A DNA stretch of 64,000 bases from positions 69,771,719 to 69,835,718 of the forward strand of contig CM055899.1 of NCBI GenBank assembly GCA_029582155.1, written 5' to 3'. Positions 11,546-24,960 of this stretch are shown one piece after another. The translations under genes and the position numbers were made by a program. Below the pieces are notes generated by a model that was not told the origin of the DNA, searched no databases, and worked only from the letters and a program-made list of their open reading frames with translations. Source of the DNA: Panopea generosa. Taxonomy: Eukaryota > Mollusca > Bivalvia > Adapedonta > Hiatellidae. Position 1 is the first letter of the stretch. Every line of letters starts with the position of its first letter.

Positions 11546-12735
11546 CGAGTGACCACATAAAAGATAGATAGTGGTATAATAATTCAAATGTTTATCATAA
11601 AATGTTGCAAAATATTGCTGTTATCGTCATAACATATGTATTTAAACTTATAATTGCCAATGTTTAAATAAAATCGGACTCACGTAATAACGTAAATGAT
11701 TTAGTAAATCTCGTATAATTGTAATCTGTTTTATATCCATAAACGTTCGAATCTTTCCAGCTATCCTTGATTAAACACGAGTAAGCGCTTATTTTAACCC
11801 TAGACGTATACGAATTTCCCGAGCAAAACAATTTACCTACAGTGCGTCACAAACAGCTTCTCATATTCTAAAAAATATGTTTCAACAAATTTGAAATATT
11901 TTTTGTTTATATATGATTTATATCTTTTCACATATCTAGCGACTGTTCTAGTACTGACGGATGACATTAATATCCGTCAGCGGAACAACTAATTTGCATA
12001 TGAGAATTACCGATCAGTACATGCATATACAAAACACAATTCACTCATGTTTAAGAGAGGAAGCGACCGTTATAAATGATCGAAGGACATGATATTGCAT
12101 GGAAATGTTTGTCATTCATAAACAGGTTGCTCCTTTTGATAAGAAGTATATTCAGATACTTGTGATGCCGCGTTAAGATTATGCGAATCACATAATTTTA
12201 ACCTGAAATTCATATCATACTTGCGTTAATTTCAAAATCAATCTCAATGTGAAATTATGTTTCAGTTTTAAGTGAGGTTAAGAAGAACTTAACATGGAAA
12301 AAAATCCACTTGAAATTATGTTTGGGAATTTTAGTTGCCGTAGTGTATGGTTTTCAAACAGTTTCTATGAAGCAATGACACAAGGTACATGTTCAATAAC
12401 GAAATTGATACTGTATAAGCTGCTTGTAGTCAGAATTAATGTATTTTCTGATCGTCTGTCTTATATTTCACATATCATTGAAATAGCTCCAAAATTATAT
12501 TTCTGGTTTCAATGGCTTTCACGCAATCTGATACTATCGAATAGGGAATATGTGAATGGAAGTGATGTATACCACTCTAAGTACTTAACGTGGCTAAAAG
12601 TTATTAATGTAAACATATGGAAACGAACGTTATATTTACTTAAGCTTAAAGTAAGTCATGTTGCCCATGTATATTGATAACATGACAATGGTACATTTTT
12701 CTGTAAACAAAGCATTGTAACTGATACTCCTACTC
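11546..12735. other. Unique AT-rich sequence up to array 2
   Basis: A 127-codon open frame at 12294-12677 (+) begins with ATG but matches no family I know and shows no clear domain, signal peptide or repeat. I treat it as unsupported. Confidence 0.4.
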
Positions 12736-15700
12736 GTGTTTAGCCTACACAGACACGTTACACATTTCCAGTTGGATTTTAAGACAAGGCGTGGATCAGT
12801 GTAGCAATATACCCAGACAATACAAAGAGTTATCACTAAACATGGGCTGCGTTAAACAGAAAACACGCCCCACATTTATAGTTGGATTGTAAGACAAGGC
12901 GCGGTTCAGTGTAGCAATATAGCCAGACAATACAAAGCGTTATCACTAAACATGGGCTGCGTTAAACAGAAAACACGCCCCACATTTATAGTTGGATTGT
13001 AAGACAAGGCGTGGTTCAGTGTAGCAATATAGCCAGACAATACAAAGAGTTATCACTAAACATGGGCTGCGTTAAACAGAAAACACACCCCACATTTATA
13101 GTTGGATTCAGTGTAGCAATATAGCCAGACAATACAAGGAGTTATCACACTAAACATGGGCAATGTTATACAGAAAACACGCCACACATTTACAGTTGGA
13201 TTGTAAGACAACGCATGGTTCAGTGTAGCAATAAAGCCAGACAATACAAGGAGTTACATGTATCACTAAACATGGGCTGCGTTAAACATAAAACACGCCA
13301 CACATTTATAGTTGGATTGTAAGACAAGGCATGATTCAGTGTAGCAATATAGCCAGACAATACAAAGAGTTATCACACTAAACATGGGCAGCGTTATACA
13401 GAAAACACGTCACACATTAATTCTTGGATTGTAAGACAAGGCGTGATTCAGTGTAGCAATATAGTCATACAAGGCAAGGAGTTTTTACTAAACATTGGCT
13501 GCGTCAAACAAAAAACACGCCACACATTTATAGTTGGATTATAAGACAAGGGTGATTCAGAGTAGAAATATAGCAAGACAATACAAGGTGTTATCATTAA
13601 ACATGGGCTGCGTTAAACAGGAAACACACCACACATTTATAGTTGGATTGTAAGACAAGGCATGATTCAGTGTGGCAATATTGCCATACAAGGCAAGGAG
13701 TTTTTACTTACCATGGGCTGCGTCAAACAAAAAACACGCCACACATCTATAGTTGGATTGTAAGACAAGGTATGATTCAGTGTAGCAATATAGCCAGACA
13801 ATACAAGGAGTTATCACACTAAACATGGGCAGCGTTATACAGAAAACATGTCACACATTAATTCTTGGATTGTAAGACAAGGCATGATTCAGTGTAGCAA
13901 TATAGTCATACAAGGCAAGGAGATTTTACTAAACATTGGCTGCGTCAAACAAAAAATACGCCACACATTTATAGTTGGATTGTAAGACAAGGCGTGATTC
14001 AGTGTAGCAATATAGCCAGACAATACAAGGAGTTATCACTAAACATGGGCTGCGTTAAACAGAAAATACGCCACACATTTATAGTTGGATTGTAAGACAA
14101 GGCATGGTTCAGTGTAGCAATATAGCCAGACAATACAAGGAATTATTACTAAACTTGGTCTGCGTTAAACAGAAAACACGTCACACATTTAATGTTGGAT
14201 TGTAAGACAAGGCGTGATTCAGTGTAGCAAAATAGCCATACAAAGCAAGGAGTTATCACACCTAACATGGGCTGCGTTAAACAGAAATCACGCCACACAT
14301 TTACAGTTGGATTGTAAGACAAGGCGTGATTCTGTGTAGCAATATAGCCAGACAATACAAGGAATTATCACTAAACATGGGCTGCGTTAAACAGAAAATA
14401 CGCCACACATTTATAGTTGGATTGTTAGACAAGGCATGGTTCAGTGTAGCAATATAGCCAGACAATACAAGGAATTATTACTAAACTTGGTCTGCGTTAA
14501 ACAGAAAACACGTCACACATTTAATGTTGGATTGTAAGACAAGGCGTGATTCAGTGTAGCAATATAGCCATACAAAGCAAGGAGTTATCACACCTAACAT
14601 GGGCTGCGTTAAACAGAAATCACGCCACACATTTACAGTTGGATTGTAAGACAAGGCGTGATTCTGTGTAGCAATATAGCCAGATAATACAAGGAATTAT
14701 CACTAAACATAGTCTTCGTTAAACATAAAACACGCCACAGACTTATAGTTGGATTGTAAGACAAGGCTTGGTTCAGGGAAGAGATATAGCCAGACAATAC
14801 AAGGAATTATCATTTAACTTGGACTGCGTTAAACAGAAAAAAATGCCACAGATTTATAGTTGGATTGTAAGACAAGGCGTGGTTCAGTGTAGCGATATAG
14901 AAAGACAAAACAAGGAGTTATCACTAAACATGGGCTGCGTTAAACAGAAAAAAAGTCACAGACTTATAGTTGGATTGTAAGACAAGGCGTGGTTCAGTGT
15001 AGCGATATAGCCAGACAATACAAGGAATTATCACTAAACATGGTCTTCGTTAAACATAAAACACGCCACAGACTTATAGTTGGATTGTAAGACAAGGCTT
15101 GGTTCAGGGTAGAGATATAGCCAGACAATACAAGGAATTATCACTTAACTTGGACTGCGTTAAACAGAAAAAACGCCACAGACTTATAGTTGGATTGTAA
15201 GACAAGGCGTGGTTCAGTGTAGCGATATAGAAAGACAAAACAAGGAGTTATCACTAAACATGGGCTGCGTTAAACAGCAAAAAACGTCACAGAATTATAG
15301 TTGGATTGTAGGACAAGGCGTGGTTCAGTGTAGCGATATAGCCAGACAATACAAGGAGTTATCACTAAACATGGTCTGCGTTAAACAGAAAACACGCCCC
15401 ACATTTACAGTTGGATTGTAAGACAAGATGTGGTTCAGTGTAGAGATATAGCCAGACAATACAAGGAGTTATCACTAATCATGGTCTTCGTTAATCAGAA
15501 AACACGCCACACATTTATAGTTGGATTGTAAGACAAGGCGTGGTTCAGTGTAGCAATATAGCCAGACAATACAAGGAGTTATCACTAAACATGGTCTGCG
15601 TTAAACAGAAAACACGCCCCACATTTATAGTTGGATTGTAAGACAAGGCGTGGTTCAGTGTAGCAATATAGCCAGACAATACAAAGAGTTATCACTAAAC

Positions 15701-18700
15701 ATGGGCTGCGTTAAACAGAAAACACACCCCACATTTATAGTTGGATTCAGTGTAGCAATATAGCCAGACAATACAAGGAGTTATCACACTAAACATGGGC
15801 AATGTTATACAGAAAACACGCCACACATTTATAGTTGGATTGTAAGACAACGCATGGTTCAGTGTAGCAATAAAGCCAGACAATACAAGGAGTTACATGT
15901 ATCACTAAACATGGGCTGCGTTAAACATAAAACACGCCACACATTTATAGTTGGATTGTAAGACAAGGCATGATTCAGTGTAGCAATATAGCCAGACAAT
16001 ACAAAGAGTTATCACACTAAACATGGGCAGCGTTATACAGAAAACACGTCACACATTAATTCTTGGATTGTAAGACAAGGCGTGATTCAGTGTAGCAATA
16101 TAGTCATACAAGGCAAGGAGTTTTTACTAAACATTGGCTGCGTCAAACAAAAAACACGCCACACATTTATAGTTGGATTATAAGACAAGGGTGATTCAGA
16201 GTAGAAATATAGCAAGACAATACAAGGTGTTATCATTAAACATGGGCTGCGTTAAACAAAAAAACACGCCACACATTTATAGTTGGATTGTAAGACAAGG
16301 CGTGATTCAGTGTAGCAATATAGCCAGACGATACAAGGAGTTATCACTAAACATGGGCTGCGTTAAACAGAAAATACGCCACACATTTATAGTTGGATTG
16401 TAAGACAAGGCATGGTTCAGTGTAGCAATATAGCCAGACAATAAAAGGAATTATTACTAAACTTGGTCTGCGTTAAACAGAAAACACGTCACACATTTAA
16501 TGTTGGATTGTAAGACAAGGCGTGATTCAGTGTAGCAATATAGCCATACAAAGCAAGGAGTTATCACACCTAACATGGGCTGCGTTAAACAGAAATCACG
16601 CCACACATTTACAGTTGGATTGTAAGACAAGGCGTGATTCTGTGTAGCAATATAGCCAGACAATACAAGGAATTATCACTAAACATGGGCTGCGTTAAAC
16701 AGAAAATACGCCACACATTTATAGTTGGATTGTTAGACAAGGCATGGTTCAGTGTAGCAATATAGCCAGACAATACAAGGAATTATTACTAAACTTGGTA
16801 TGCGTTAAACAGAAAACACGTCACACATTTAATGTTGGATTGTAAGACAAGGCGTGATTCAGTGTAGCAATATAGCCATACAAAGGAAGGAGTTATCACA
16901 CCTAACATGGGCTGCGTTAAACATAAATCACGCCACACATTTACAGTTGGATTGTAAGACAAGGCGTGATTCTGTGTAGCAATATAGCCAGATAATACAA
17001 GGAATTATCACTAAACATGGTCTTCGTTAAACATAAAACACGCCACAGACTTATAGTTTGATTGTAAGACAAGGCTTGGTTCAGGGAAGAGATATAGCCA
17101 GACAATACAAGGAATTATCATTTAACTTGGACTGCGTTAAACAGAAAAAAACGCCACAGACTTATAGTTGGATTGTAAGACAAGGCGTTGTTCAGTGTAG
17201 CGATATAGAAAGACAAAACAAGGAGTTGTCACTAAACATGGGCTGCGTTAAACAGAAAAAAAGTCACAGACTTATAGTTGGATTGTAAGACAAGGCGTGG
17301 TTCAGTGTAGCGATATAGCCAGACAATACAAGGAATTATCACTAAACATGGTCTTCGTTAAACATAAAACACGCCACAGACTTATAGTTGGATTGTAAGA
17401 CAAGGCTTGGTTCAAGGTAGAGATATAGCCAGACAATACAAGGAATTATCACTTAACTTGGACTGCGTTAAACAGAAAAAACGCCACAGACTTATAGTTG
17501 GATTGTAAGACAAGGCGTGGTTCAGTGTAGCGATATAGAAAGACAAAACAAGGAGTTATCACTAAACATGGGCTGCGTTAAACAGCAAAAAACGTCACAG
17601 AATTATAGTTGGATTGTAAGACAAGGCGTGGTTCAGTGTAGCGATATAGCCAGACAATACAAGGAGTTATCACTAAACATGGTCTGCGTTAAACAGAAAA
17701 CACGCCCCACATTTACAGTTGGATTGTAAGACAAGATGTGGTTCAGTGTAGAGATATAGCCAGACAATACAAGGAGTTATCACTAAACATGGTCTTCGTT
17801 AATCAGAAAACACGCCACACATTTATAGTTGGATTGTAAGACAAGGCGTGGTTCAGTGTAGCAATATAGCCAGACAATACAAGGAGTTATCACTAAACAT
17901 GGTCTGCGTTAAACAGAAAACACGCCCCACATTTACAGTTGGATTGTAAGACAAGATGTGGTTCAGTGTAGAGATATAGCCAGACAATACAAGGAGTTAT
18001 CAGTAAACATGGTCTTCGTTAATCAGAAAACACGCCACACATTTATAGTTGGATTGTAAGACAAGGCGTGGTTCAGTGTAGCAATATAGCCAGACAATAC
18101 AATGAGTTATCACTAAACATGGTCTGCGTTAAACAGAAAACACGCCCCACATTTACAGTTGGATTGTAAGACAAGGCGTGGTTCAGTGTAGAGATATAGC
18201 CAAACAATACAAGGAGTTATCACTAAACATGGTCTTCGTTAAACAGAAAACACGCCACACATTTACAGTTGGATTGTAAGACAAGGCATGGTTCAGTGTA
18301 GTAATATACCCAGACAATACAATGAGTTATCACTAAACATGGTCTGCGTTAAACAGAAAACACGCCCCACATTTACAGTTGGATTGTAAGACAAGGCGTG
18401 GTTCAGTGTAGAGATATAGCCAGACAACAAAATGAGTTATCACACTAAACATGGGCTGCATAAAACAGAATTACGCCACACATTTATAGTTGGATTGCAA
18501 GACAAGGCGTGGTTCAGTGTAGCAATATAGCCAGATAATACGATGAGTTATCACTTAACATGGGCTGCATTAAACAGAAAACACGCCACACATTTATAGT
18601 TGGATTGTAAGACAAGGCGTGTTTCAGTGTAGCAATAAAGCAAGACAATACAAGGAGTTATCACTAAACATGGTCTGCGTTATACAGAAAAGACGCCACA

Positions 18701-21700
18701 TATTTATAGTTGGATTATTACACAAGGCGTGGTTCAGTGTAGCGATAAAGCCAAACAATACAAGGAGTTACATGTATCACTTAACATGGTCTGTGTTAAA
18801 CAGAAAACACGCCAAACATATATAGTTGGATCATTAGACAAGGCGTGGTTCAGTGTAGCAATATAGCCAGACAATACAAGGAGTTATCACTAAACATGGG
18901 CTGCGTTATACAGAAAAGACACCACATATTTATAATTGGATTATTACACAAGGCGTGGTTCAGTGTAGCGATAAAGCAAAACAATACAAGGAGTTATATG
19001 TATCACTTAACATGGTCTGTGTTAAACAGAAAACACGCCACACATTTATAGTTGGATTGTAAGACAAGGCGTGTTTCAGTGTAGCAATATAGCCAGATAA
19101 TACAAGGAGTTATCACTAAACATGGGCTGCGTTAAACAGAAAAAATGTCACAGACTTATAGTTGGATTGTAAGACAAGGCGTGGTTCAGTGTTGCGATAT
19201 AGCTAGACAATACAAGGAGTTATCACTAAGCATGGTCTTCGTTAAACAGAAAACACGCCACACATTTATAGTAGGATTGTAAGACAAGGCGTGGTTCAGT
19301 GTAGCAATATAGCCAGACAATACAAGGAGTTATCACTAAACATTGTCTGCGTTAAACAGAAAACACGCCCCATATTTATAGTTGGATTGTAAGACAAGAC
19401 GTGGTTCAGTGTAGAGATATAGCCAGACAATACAAGGAGTTATCACTAAACATCGTCTTCGTTAATCAGAAAACACGCCACACATTTATAGTTTGATTGT
19501 AAGACAAGGCATGGTTCAGTGTAGCAATATAGCCAGACAATACAAGGAGTTATCACTAAACATCGTCTTCGTTAATCAGAAAACACGCCACACATTTACA
19601 GTTGGATTGTAAGACAAGGCGTGGTTCAGTGTAGTAATATACCTAGACAATACAAGGATTTATCACTAAACATGGGCTGCGTTAAACAGAATTACGCCAC
19701 ACATTTATAGTTGCATTGTAAGACAAGGCGTGATTCAGTGTAGCGATACAGCCAGAAAATACAAAGAGTTATCACACTAAACGTGGGCTGCATTAAACAG
19801 AATTACGCCACACATTTATAGTTGGATTATAAGACAAGGCGTGGTTCAGTGTAGCGATATAGCCAAACAATACAAGGAGGTACATGCATCACTTAACATG
19901 GTCTGTGTTAAACAGAAAACACGCCACACATATATAGTTGGATTGTAAGACAAGGCGTGGTTCAGTGTAGCAATATAGCCACACAATACAAGGAATTATC
20001 ACTAAACATGGGCTGCATTAAACAGAAAACACGCCACATATTGATAGTTGGTTTGTAAGGCAAGGCGTGATTCAGTGTAGCGATAAAGCCAGACAATACA
20101 GGGAGTTATCACTAAGCATGGTCTTCTTTAAACAGAAAACACGCCACACATTTATAGTTGGATTGTAAGACAAGGCGTGATTCAGTGTATCAATATAGCC
20201 AGACAATAGAACGAGTTATCACTAAACATTGGATGTGTTTAACATAAAACACGCCACACATTTATAGTTGGACTGTTAGACAAGGCATGGTTCAGTGTAG
20301 CAATATAGCCAGACAATACAACGAGTTATCACTAAACATGGGCTGCGATAAACAGAAAACACGCCACATATTGATAGTTGGATTGTAAGACAAGACGTGA
20401 TTCAGTGTAGCGATAGAGCTAGACAATACAGGGAGTTATCACTAAACTTTGTCTGCGTTAAACAGAAAACACGCCACATATTTATAGTTGGATTATTAGA
20501 CAAGGCGAGGTTCAGTGTAGCGATAAGGCCAAACAAAACAAGGAGTAACATGTATCATTTAACATGGTCTGTGTTAAACAGAAAACACGGCACACATATA
20601 TAGTTGGATTGTAATTCAAGGCATGGTTCAGTGTAGCGATAATGCCAAACAATACAAGGAGTTACATTTATCACTTAACATGGTCTGTGTTAAACAGAAA
20701 TCACGCAACACATATATAGTTGGATTGTAAGACAAGGCGTGGTTCAGTGTAGCAATATAGCCAGACAATAAAAGGAGTTATCACTTAACATGGGCTTCGT
20801 TATACAGAAAACACGCCACATATTGATAGTTGGATTGTAAGGTAAGGCGTGATTCAGTGTAGCGATATAGCCAGACAATACAAGGAGTTTTCACTAAACA
20901 TGGTCTTCGTTAAACAGAAAACACGCCACACATTTATAGTTGGATTGTAAGACAAGGCGTGTTTCAGTGTAGAGATTTAGCTAGACAATACAAGGAGTTA
21001 TCACTAAAAATGGTCTGCGTTATACAGAAAAGACGCCACATATTTGTTGTTAGATTATTAGACAAGGCGTGGTTCAGTGTAGCGATAAAGCCAAACAATA
21101 CAAGGAGTTACATGTATCTCTAAACATGGTCTGTGTTAAACAGAAATCACGCCACACATATATAGTTGGATTGTAAGACAAGGCGTGGTTCAGTGTAGCA
21201 ATATAGCCAGACAATACCAGGAGTTATCACTAAACATGGGCTGCGTTAAACAGAATACACGCCACATATTGATAGTTGGATTGTAAGGCAAGGCGTGATT
21301 CAGTGTAGCAATATAGCCAGCCAATACAAGGAGCTATCACTAAACATTAGCTGCGTTAAACAGAAAACACACCACATATTGATAGTTGGATTATAAGACA
21401 AGGCGTGATTCAGTGTAGCGATATAGCCAGACAATACAGGGAGTTATCACTAAACATGGTTTTCTTTAAACAGAAAACACGCCACACATTTATAGTTGGA
21501 TTGTAAGACAAGACGTGATTCAGTGTAGCAATAAAGCCAGACAATACAAGGAGTTATCACTAAACATGGGATGCGTTTAACAGAAAACACGCCAAACATT
21601 TATAGTTGGATTGTAAGACAAGGCGTAGTTCAGTTTAGCGATATAGCCAGACAATACAAGGAGTTATCACTAAACATGGGCTGCGTTAAACAGAATTACG

Positions 21701-21925
21701 CCACACATTTACAGTTGGATTGTAAGACAAGGCGTGGTTCAGTGTAGCAATATAGCCAGACAATACAAGAAGTTATCACATTAAACATGGGCTGCGTTAC
21801 ACAGAAAACACGCCACAAATTTATAGTTGGATTGTAAGACAAGGCGTGGTTCAGTGTTGCAATATAGCCCGATAATATACAAGGAGTTATCACACTAAAC
21901 ATGGGCAGCGCTATACAGAAAACCC
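12736..21925. repeat. 110-bp satellite array (array 2)
   Basis: Head-to-tail array with a period of about 110 bp, about 83 copies by length. Recurring landmarks in each unit are TTGGATTGTAAGACAAGGCG, GGTTCAGTGTAGCAATATAG, CCAGACAATACAAGGAGTTA, CACTAAACATGGGCTGCGTT and AAACAGAAAACACGCC. Variants include GCGATATAG/GAGATATAG, GGTCTTCGTT, and units with an extra TACATGT. A truncated unit lacking GTAAGACAAGGCGTGGT occurs near 13100 and again near 15740. The period is not a multiple of three, so frames are limited to about two units. The first unit (about 12760) is degenerate, and the array stops abruptly near 21925 within a unit. I recognise no transposon core in the monomer. Confidence 0.97.
12880..17900. 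repeat. Large tandem duplication inside array 2 (2.64/2.31 kb register)
   Basis: Diagnostic monomers recur at a fixed offset. The truncated unit and its neighbours (12987-13620) reappear at +2639 bp (24 units). From about 13975 onward (to about 15600) the match is at +2308 bp (21 units). The second copy therefore lacks three monomers (331 bp) present in the first. The two copies are adjacent and very similar, which shows a recent unequal exchange followed by a three-monomer deletion, or an extra gain in the first copy. The first copy also shows a four-unit (about 440 bp) duplication between 13410 and 13940. Confidence 0.85.
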
Positions 21926-24123
21926 GTTTTTGAGGCTGGACCAGTATCAATGAAAAAATGTTAGTTAACGTTTGCAAACATTTAACCGAACTGAACAATG
22001 GCTTGGTTATTTATTACACAAACTCAGTTGACAAACCCACTTCTCGTTGCGCACTTCTTCGCTATACTACATTACTTTCTACAGTGTGCATGGTACGTAA
22101 TTATGCCGAGACGTGGAGAGTGGACAACTGCAATCATCATATATGGTACATGGTACATGTAATTATAGTGTGATATTTGCAAATAGAGAACTAGAAATTC
22201 TATTTTATTTAGTTGCTTGCCAACAATATAATATATCAAGAAAGTTGTCGATTGTGTGTGTCTTCTGGGATAGACTAAACTGCAAAACGTGCATGACTCA
22301 ATTATTGTACTTTCACTCGGTGTTATTATTCCGTGTAACAACTGCTTAACAAATCACCGCTTAACGTCTTACACCAGGAAATTTTGCAATGCTGCACATA
22401 TTGAGAAATGCACTTTTTAAACACTAGACACATTGCAAAGTGTTTTGTTTCCATAAAGAGTCCTCTGTTTGTCCGACTGTCTTAGATAAAAGGGGGTTGG
22501 CCTGATGTTTTTTTTAACAATTTCGATGGTTTAATGACACCCTTTTATTTTTGACAATTCTGACCTTCTGTTGCAGTATATCACTACGCATCTTTAAATT
22601 GTTATATCTTCATCCAACAGAATCCAATGTCACCCAAACATGGCAGAATGTTCCCATGTACAAAGAAATAATACCATTTAAACATTTTCAAAAATTAAAA
22701 AAGTATTGGTCACGGTTTGTGCTTTAAAGATATACTTTTACAAGATAGTATTGAAGTGAAACAACGACATATTGATCAGCTGTCGTGCGTTACTGCTAAT
22801 TCTCAGCCCCTCTTATGGTATTGTTAAGTCATTTTATATTCCACATCATACTCTTCAGTGCAGTGAGGAGGCCATTAGATACCGCCCGTACTTTTGTTCA
22901 ATGTTGACTTTATTCAAGGATTAAAACACGAATTAAAGTCTGCAGGGCTTCTTTGCAACGTTAAAGTAATCTTTTGTTTATCATCACCTGATGAAACCTA
23001 AAACTTCGGCTTGTAATCCTTATATTAACATCATATTTTTTAACTACTTTAGATAAAACTATTACGTTATTTTTGTGCTAGTTTGATATTTAAAAAAGCA
23101 AATTATACGCATTAAACTGCAAAGTAAAAGTCATAAATGTAACGACGACGTTGACAACATACTGAATAAGTGCACTCACTTATTGTTTGTATTATATATA
23201 CAGAATAAAAAAAATAAGAAAATACATGTAACATTATAAAGGTGACATTTAACTCCTTAAAGATACTTAGCTAGCCATGTAAAGAACAAACCCCTTTACT
23301 TAAAGCCGAATGTCACTCAGTAACAAACATAACTTATAAAAAAATCAACAAATTGAGTCTGAAAAATATACCTACAGTTTAAACCCCAAACTTTTCTATA
23401 AAAAGAAATGGGAGGATCCTTATTTCAAATGGTGGCACTTTCTTGCAACAATGTTTTTCAGTAAAACATAGAAACAAAAGTGTCATTATTTCCAAAAAGA
23501 AGTTCAGTTGTAGGGACATATTTTGGCTTTATAAAAATGCCCTTTATTCACAAAAGCTCACTGAAACAAAGTAGTAGTAGTCCTTACAAAATTGAGATAT
23601 CAAGGAAAATTTGCTAAATATTTGAATTTTGAACCCGTTTGACCCTTGTCACGTGGTGTAAACAGAACACTTGCTTGGAGGTGTGTATAACCCACTTTGA
23701 GGAGCCATGTATTGTTTGATATCTCAGAGTAGAATAATGTGTTTGACTCAGTTTGTGAATTACATGTTTACGAAGATTAATCTTCATAATATTTCTGCCT
23801 TTTTCATATTATAAACAAATCATTATACATTGTAGTTTATGGCTTATATTAGATACATGCATACATGCTTTTTTATTTGGGTGCAAATAAGTAACCATTC
23901 ACACTAACCTTGTTTGATCATTGTTCTTAATCATATAATTCACAATAGCTTCCTTATGGAAATAACTTTAAGTTTGTTTTTTTTTAAGCAAATAAATGTC
24001 ATTTTATTGTTTTTACAGTTCTTATATCACAGCTTTCAATGAAAACCACTTAGTGTTATATAGGCGGCATTGGATGTTTGTATATGAACCATGAACTAGG
24101 TTCAAAACACAACTTGGCATAAT
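21926..24123. other. Unique AT-rich sequence, no gene seen
   Basis: Overlapping short frames on both strands around 22000-22350 cancel as evidence. A motif like CACCTGATGAAACC near 22987, followed by CTTCGGCTTGTAATCC, resembles decayed 3' regions of Penelope-like elements but is too short to call. Confidence 0.4.
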
Positions 24124-24960
24124 TTAGATCTTGGTTGGTTCAATATTCTTTGCTTTTTTTCTTACATAATTAAGTAGGAACCAAACTCCTACATTTGAAA
24201 ACAAATTCCAGTATTTTCTGTATCTACGTTTTGGTAAATGACTGTTTCTTTGATTAGGAAATGAAAATTCACCATCAAAATTTGATGTTGAAATGTTATT
24301 AACGGACATGAAACAATATCCATAACTGTTCTACAGGAATGTATTTATTTTTATCATCATCATCAGCATCGTAATCACTTCCCCACTTTCCCCATCAGTG
24401 CCTCAATTTTTGTCCTGAATGCCATCTGACAATAAATATTCCTTTAAGTTCTGTGTCTAACTATAGTTATTTTCATCAACATTAATTGACCAGTCTAGTG
24501 TAACTAAATGCTCTTCAAAATCACACTCATAATAATCAAATAAATGAAATAATATTCGAAACTGTTCCTTCGAAACCTTCAAAGTATTTCCAGGATTTTC
24601 TTCCATTTGTAAGTTTTGCCAGTTAAATTGTGAACCTAAATGGAATGGGTCATTACATTATGTCAAAGGGGTTTCTGTATTTTTCAATCTTTGTATGTTT
24701 TGTCTAACAAATAATTGTTTGCCCTTTACTTGTGTCCAAGCAATTTATTTACAATTCATTACAACATGTATGCCTGTTTGATATAAACCCATAATAAATA
24801 CGATAAACCATTTTTCATTAATAGTTTCATTCTCTCTAAGTAAATAAAATACTAATCCATGGAACTTGACCCAAATAATTTCACTTTATCTCTTTGATCA
24901 TGACCAGAGATGTGTTATATGTAGCCCAGCATGAAACTGTCAATTGGATGTACCTAATTA
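24124..24960 (-). pseudogene. Unidentified decayed coding sequence
   Basis: On the minus strand one reading frame stays protein-like from about 24890 down to 24457 with only a few stops. Readable segments are FHGLVFYLLRENETINEKW, IMGLYQTGIHVVMNCK, QLFVRQNIQRLKNTETPLT, DPFHLGSQFNWQNLQ and FRILFHLFDYYECDFEEHL. The part 24457-24660 is open for 67 codons. Downstream, after frameshifts, come DYDADDDDKNKYIPVEQLW and a 61-codon frame at 24124-24309 ending in a basic stretch (FPNQRNSHLPKRRYRKYW). Amino-acid composition is unlike the random frames nearby. I do not recognise the family. It could be a DNA-transposon protein, an old viral insertion or a dead host gene. In-frame stops make a functional product unlikely unless parts are spliced exons. 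Confidence 0.4.

Noticed and set aside
12294-12677. 127-codon plus-strand open frame beginning with ATG
   Set aside because: No recognisable domain, no flanking gene structure and composition typical of AT-rich chance frames. Could be tested by transcript data.
22072-22341. 89-codon minus frame and overlapping 71- and 78-codon plus frames
   Set aside because: They overlap on both strands and none resembles a known protein.
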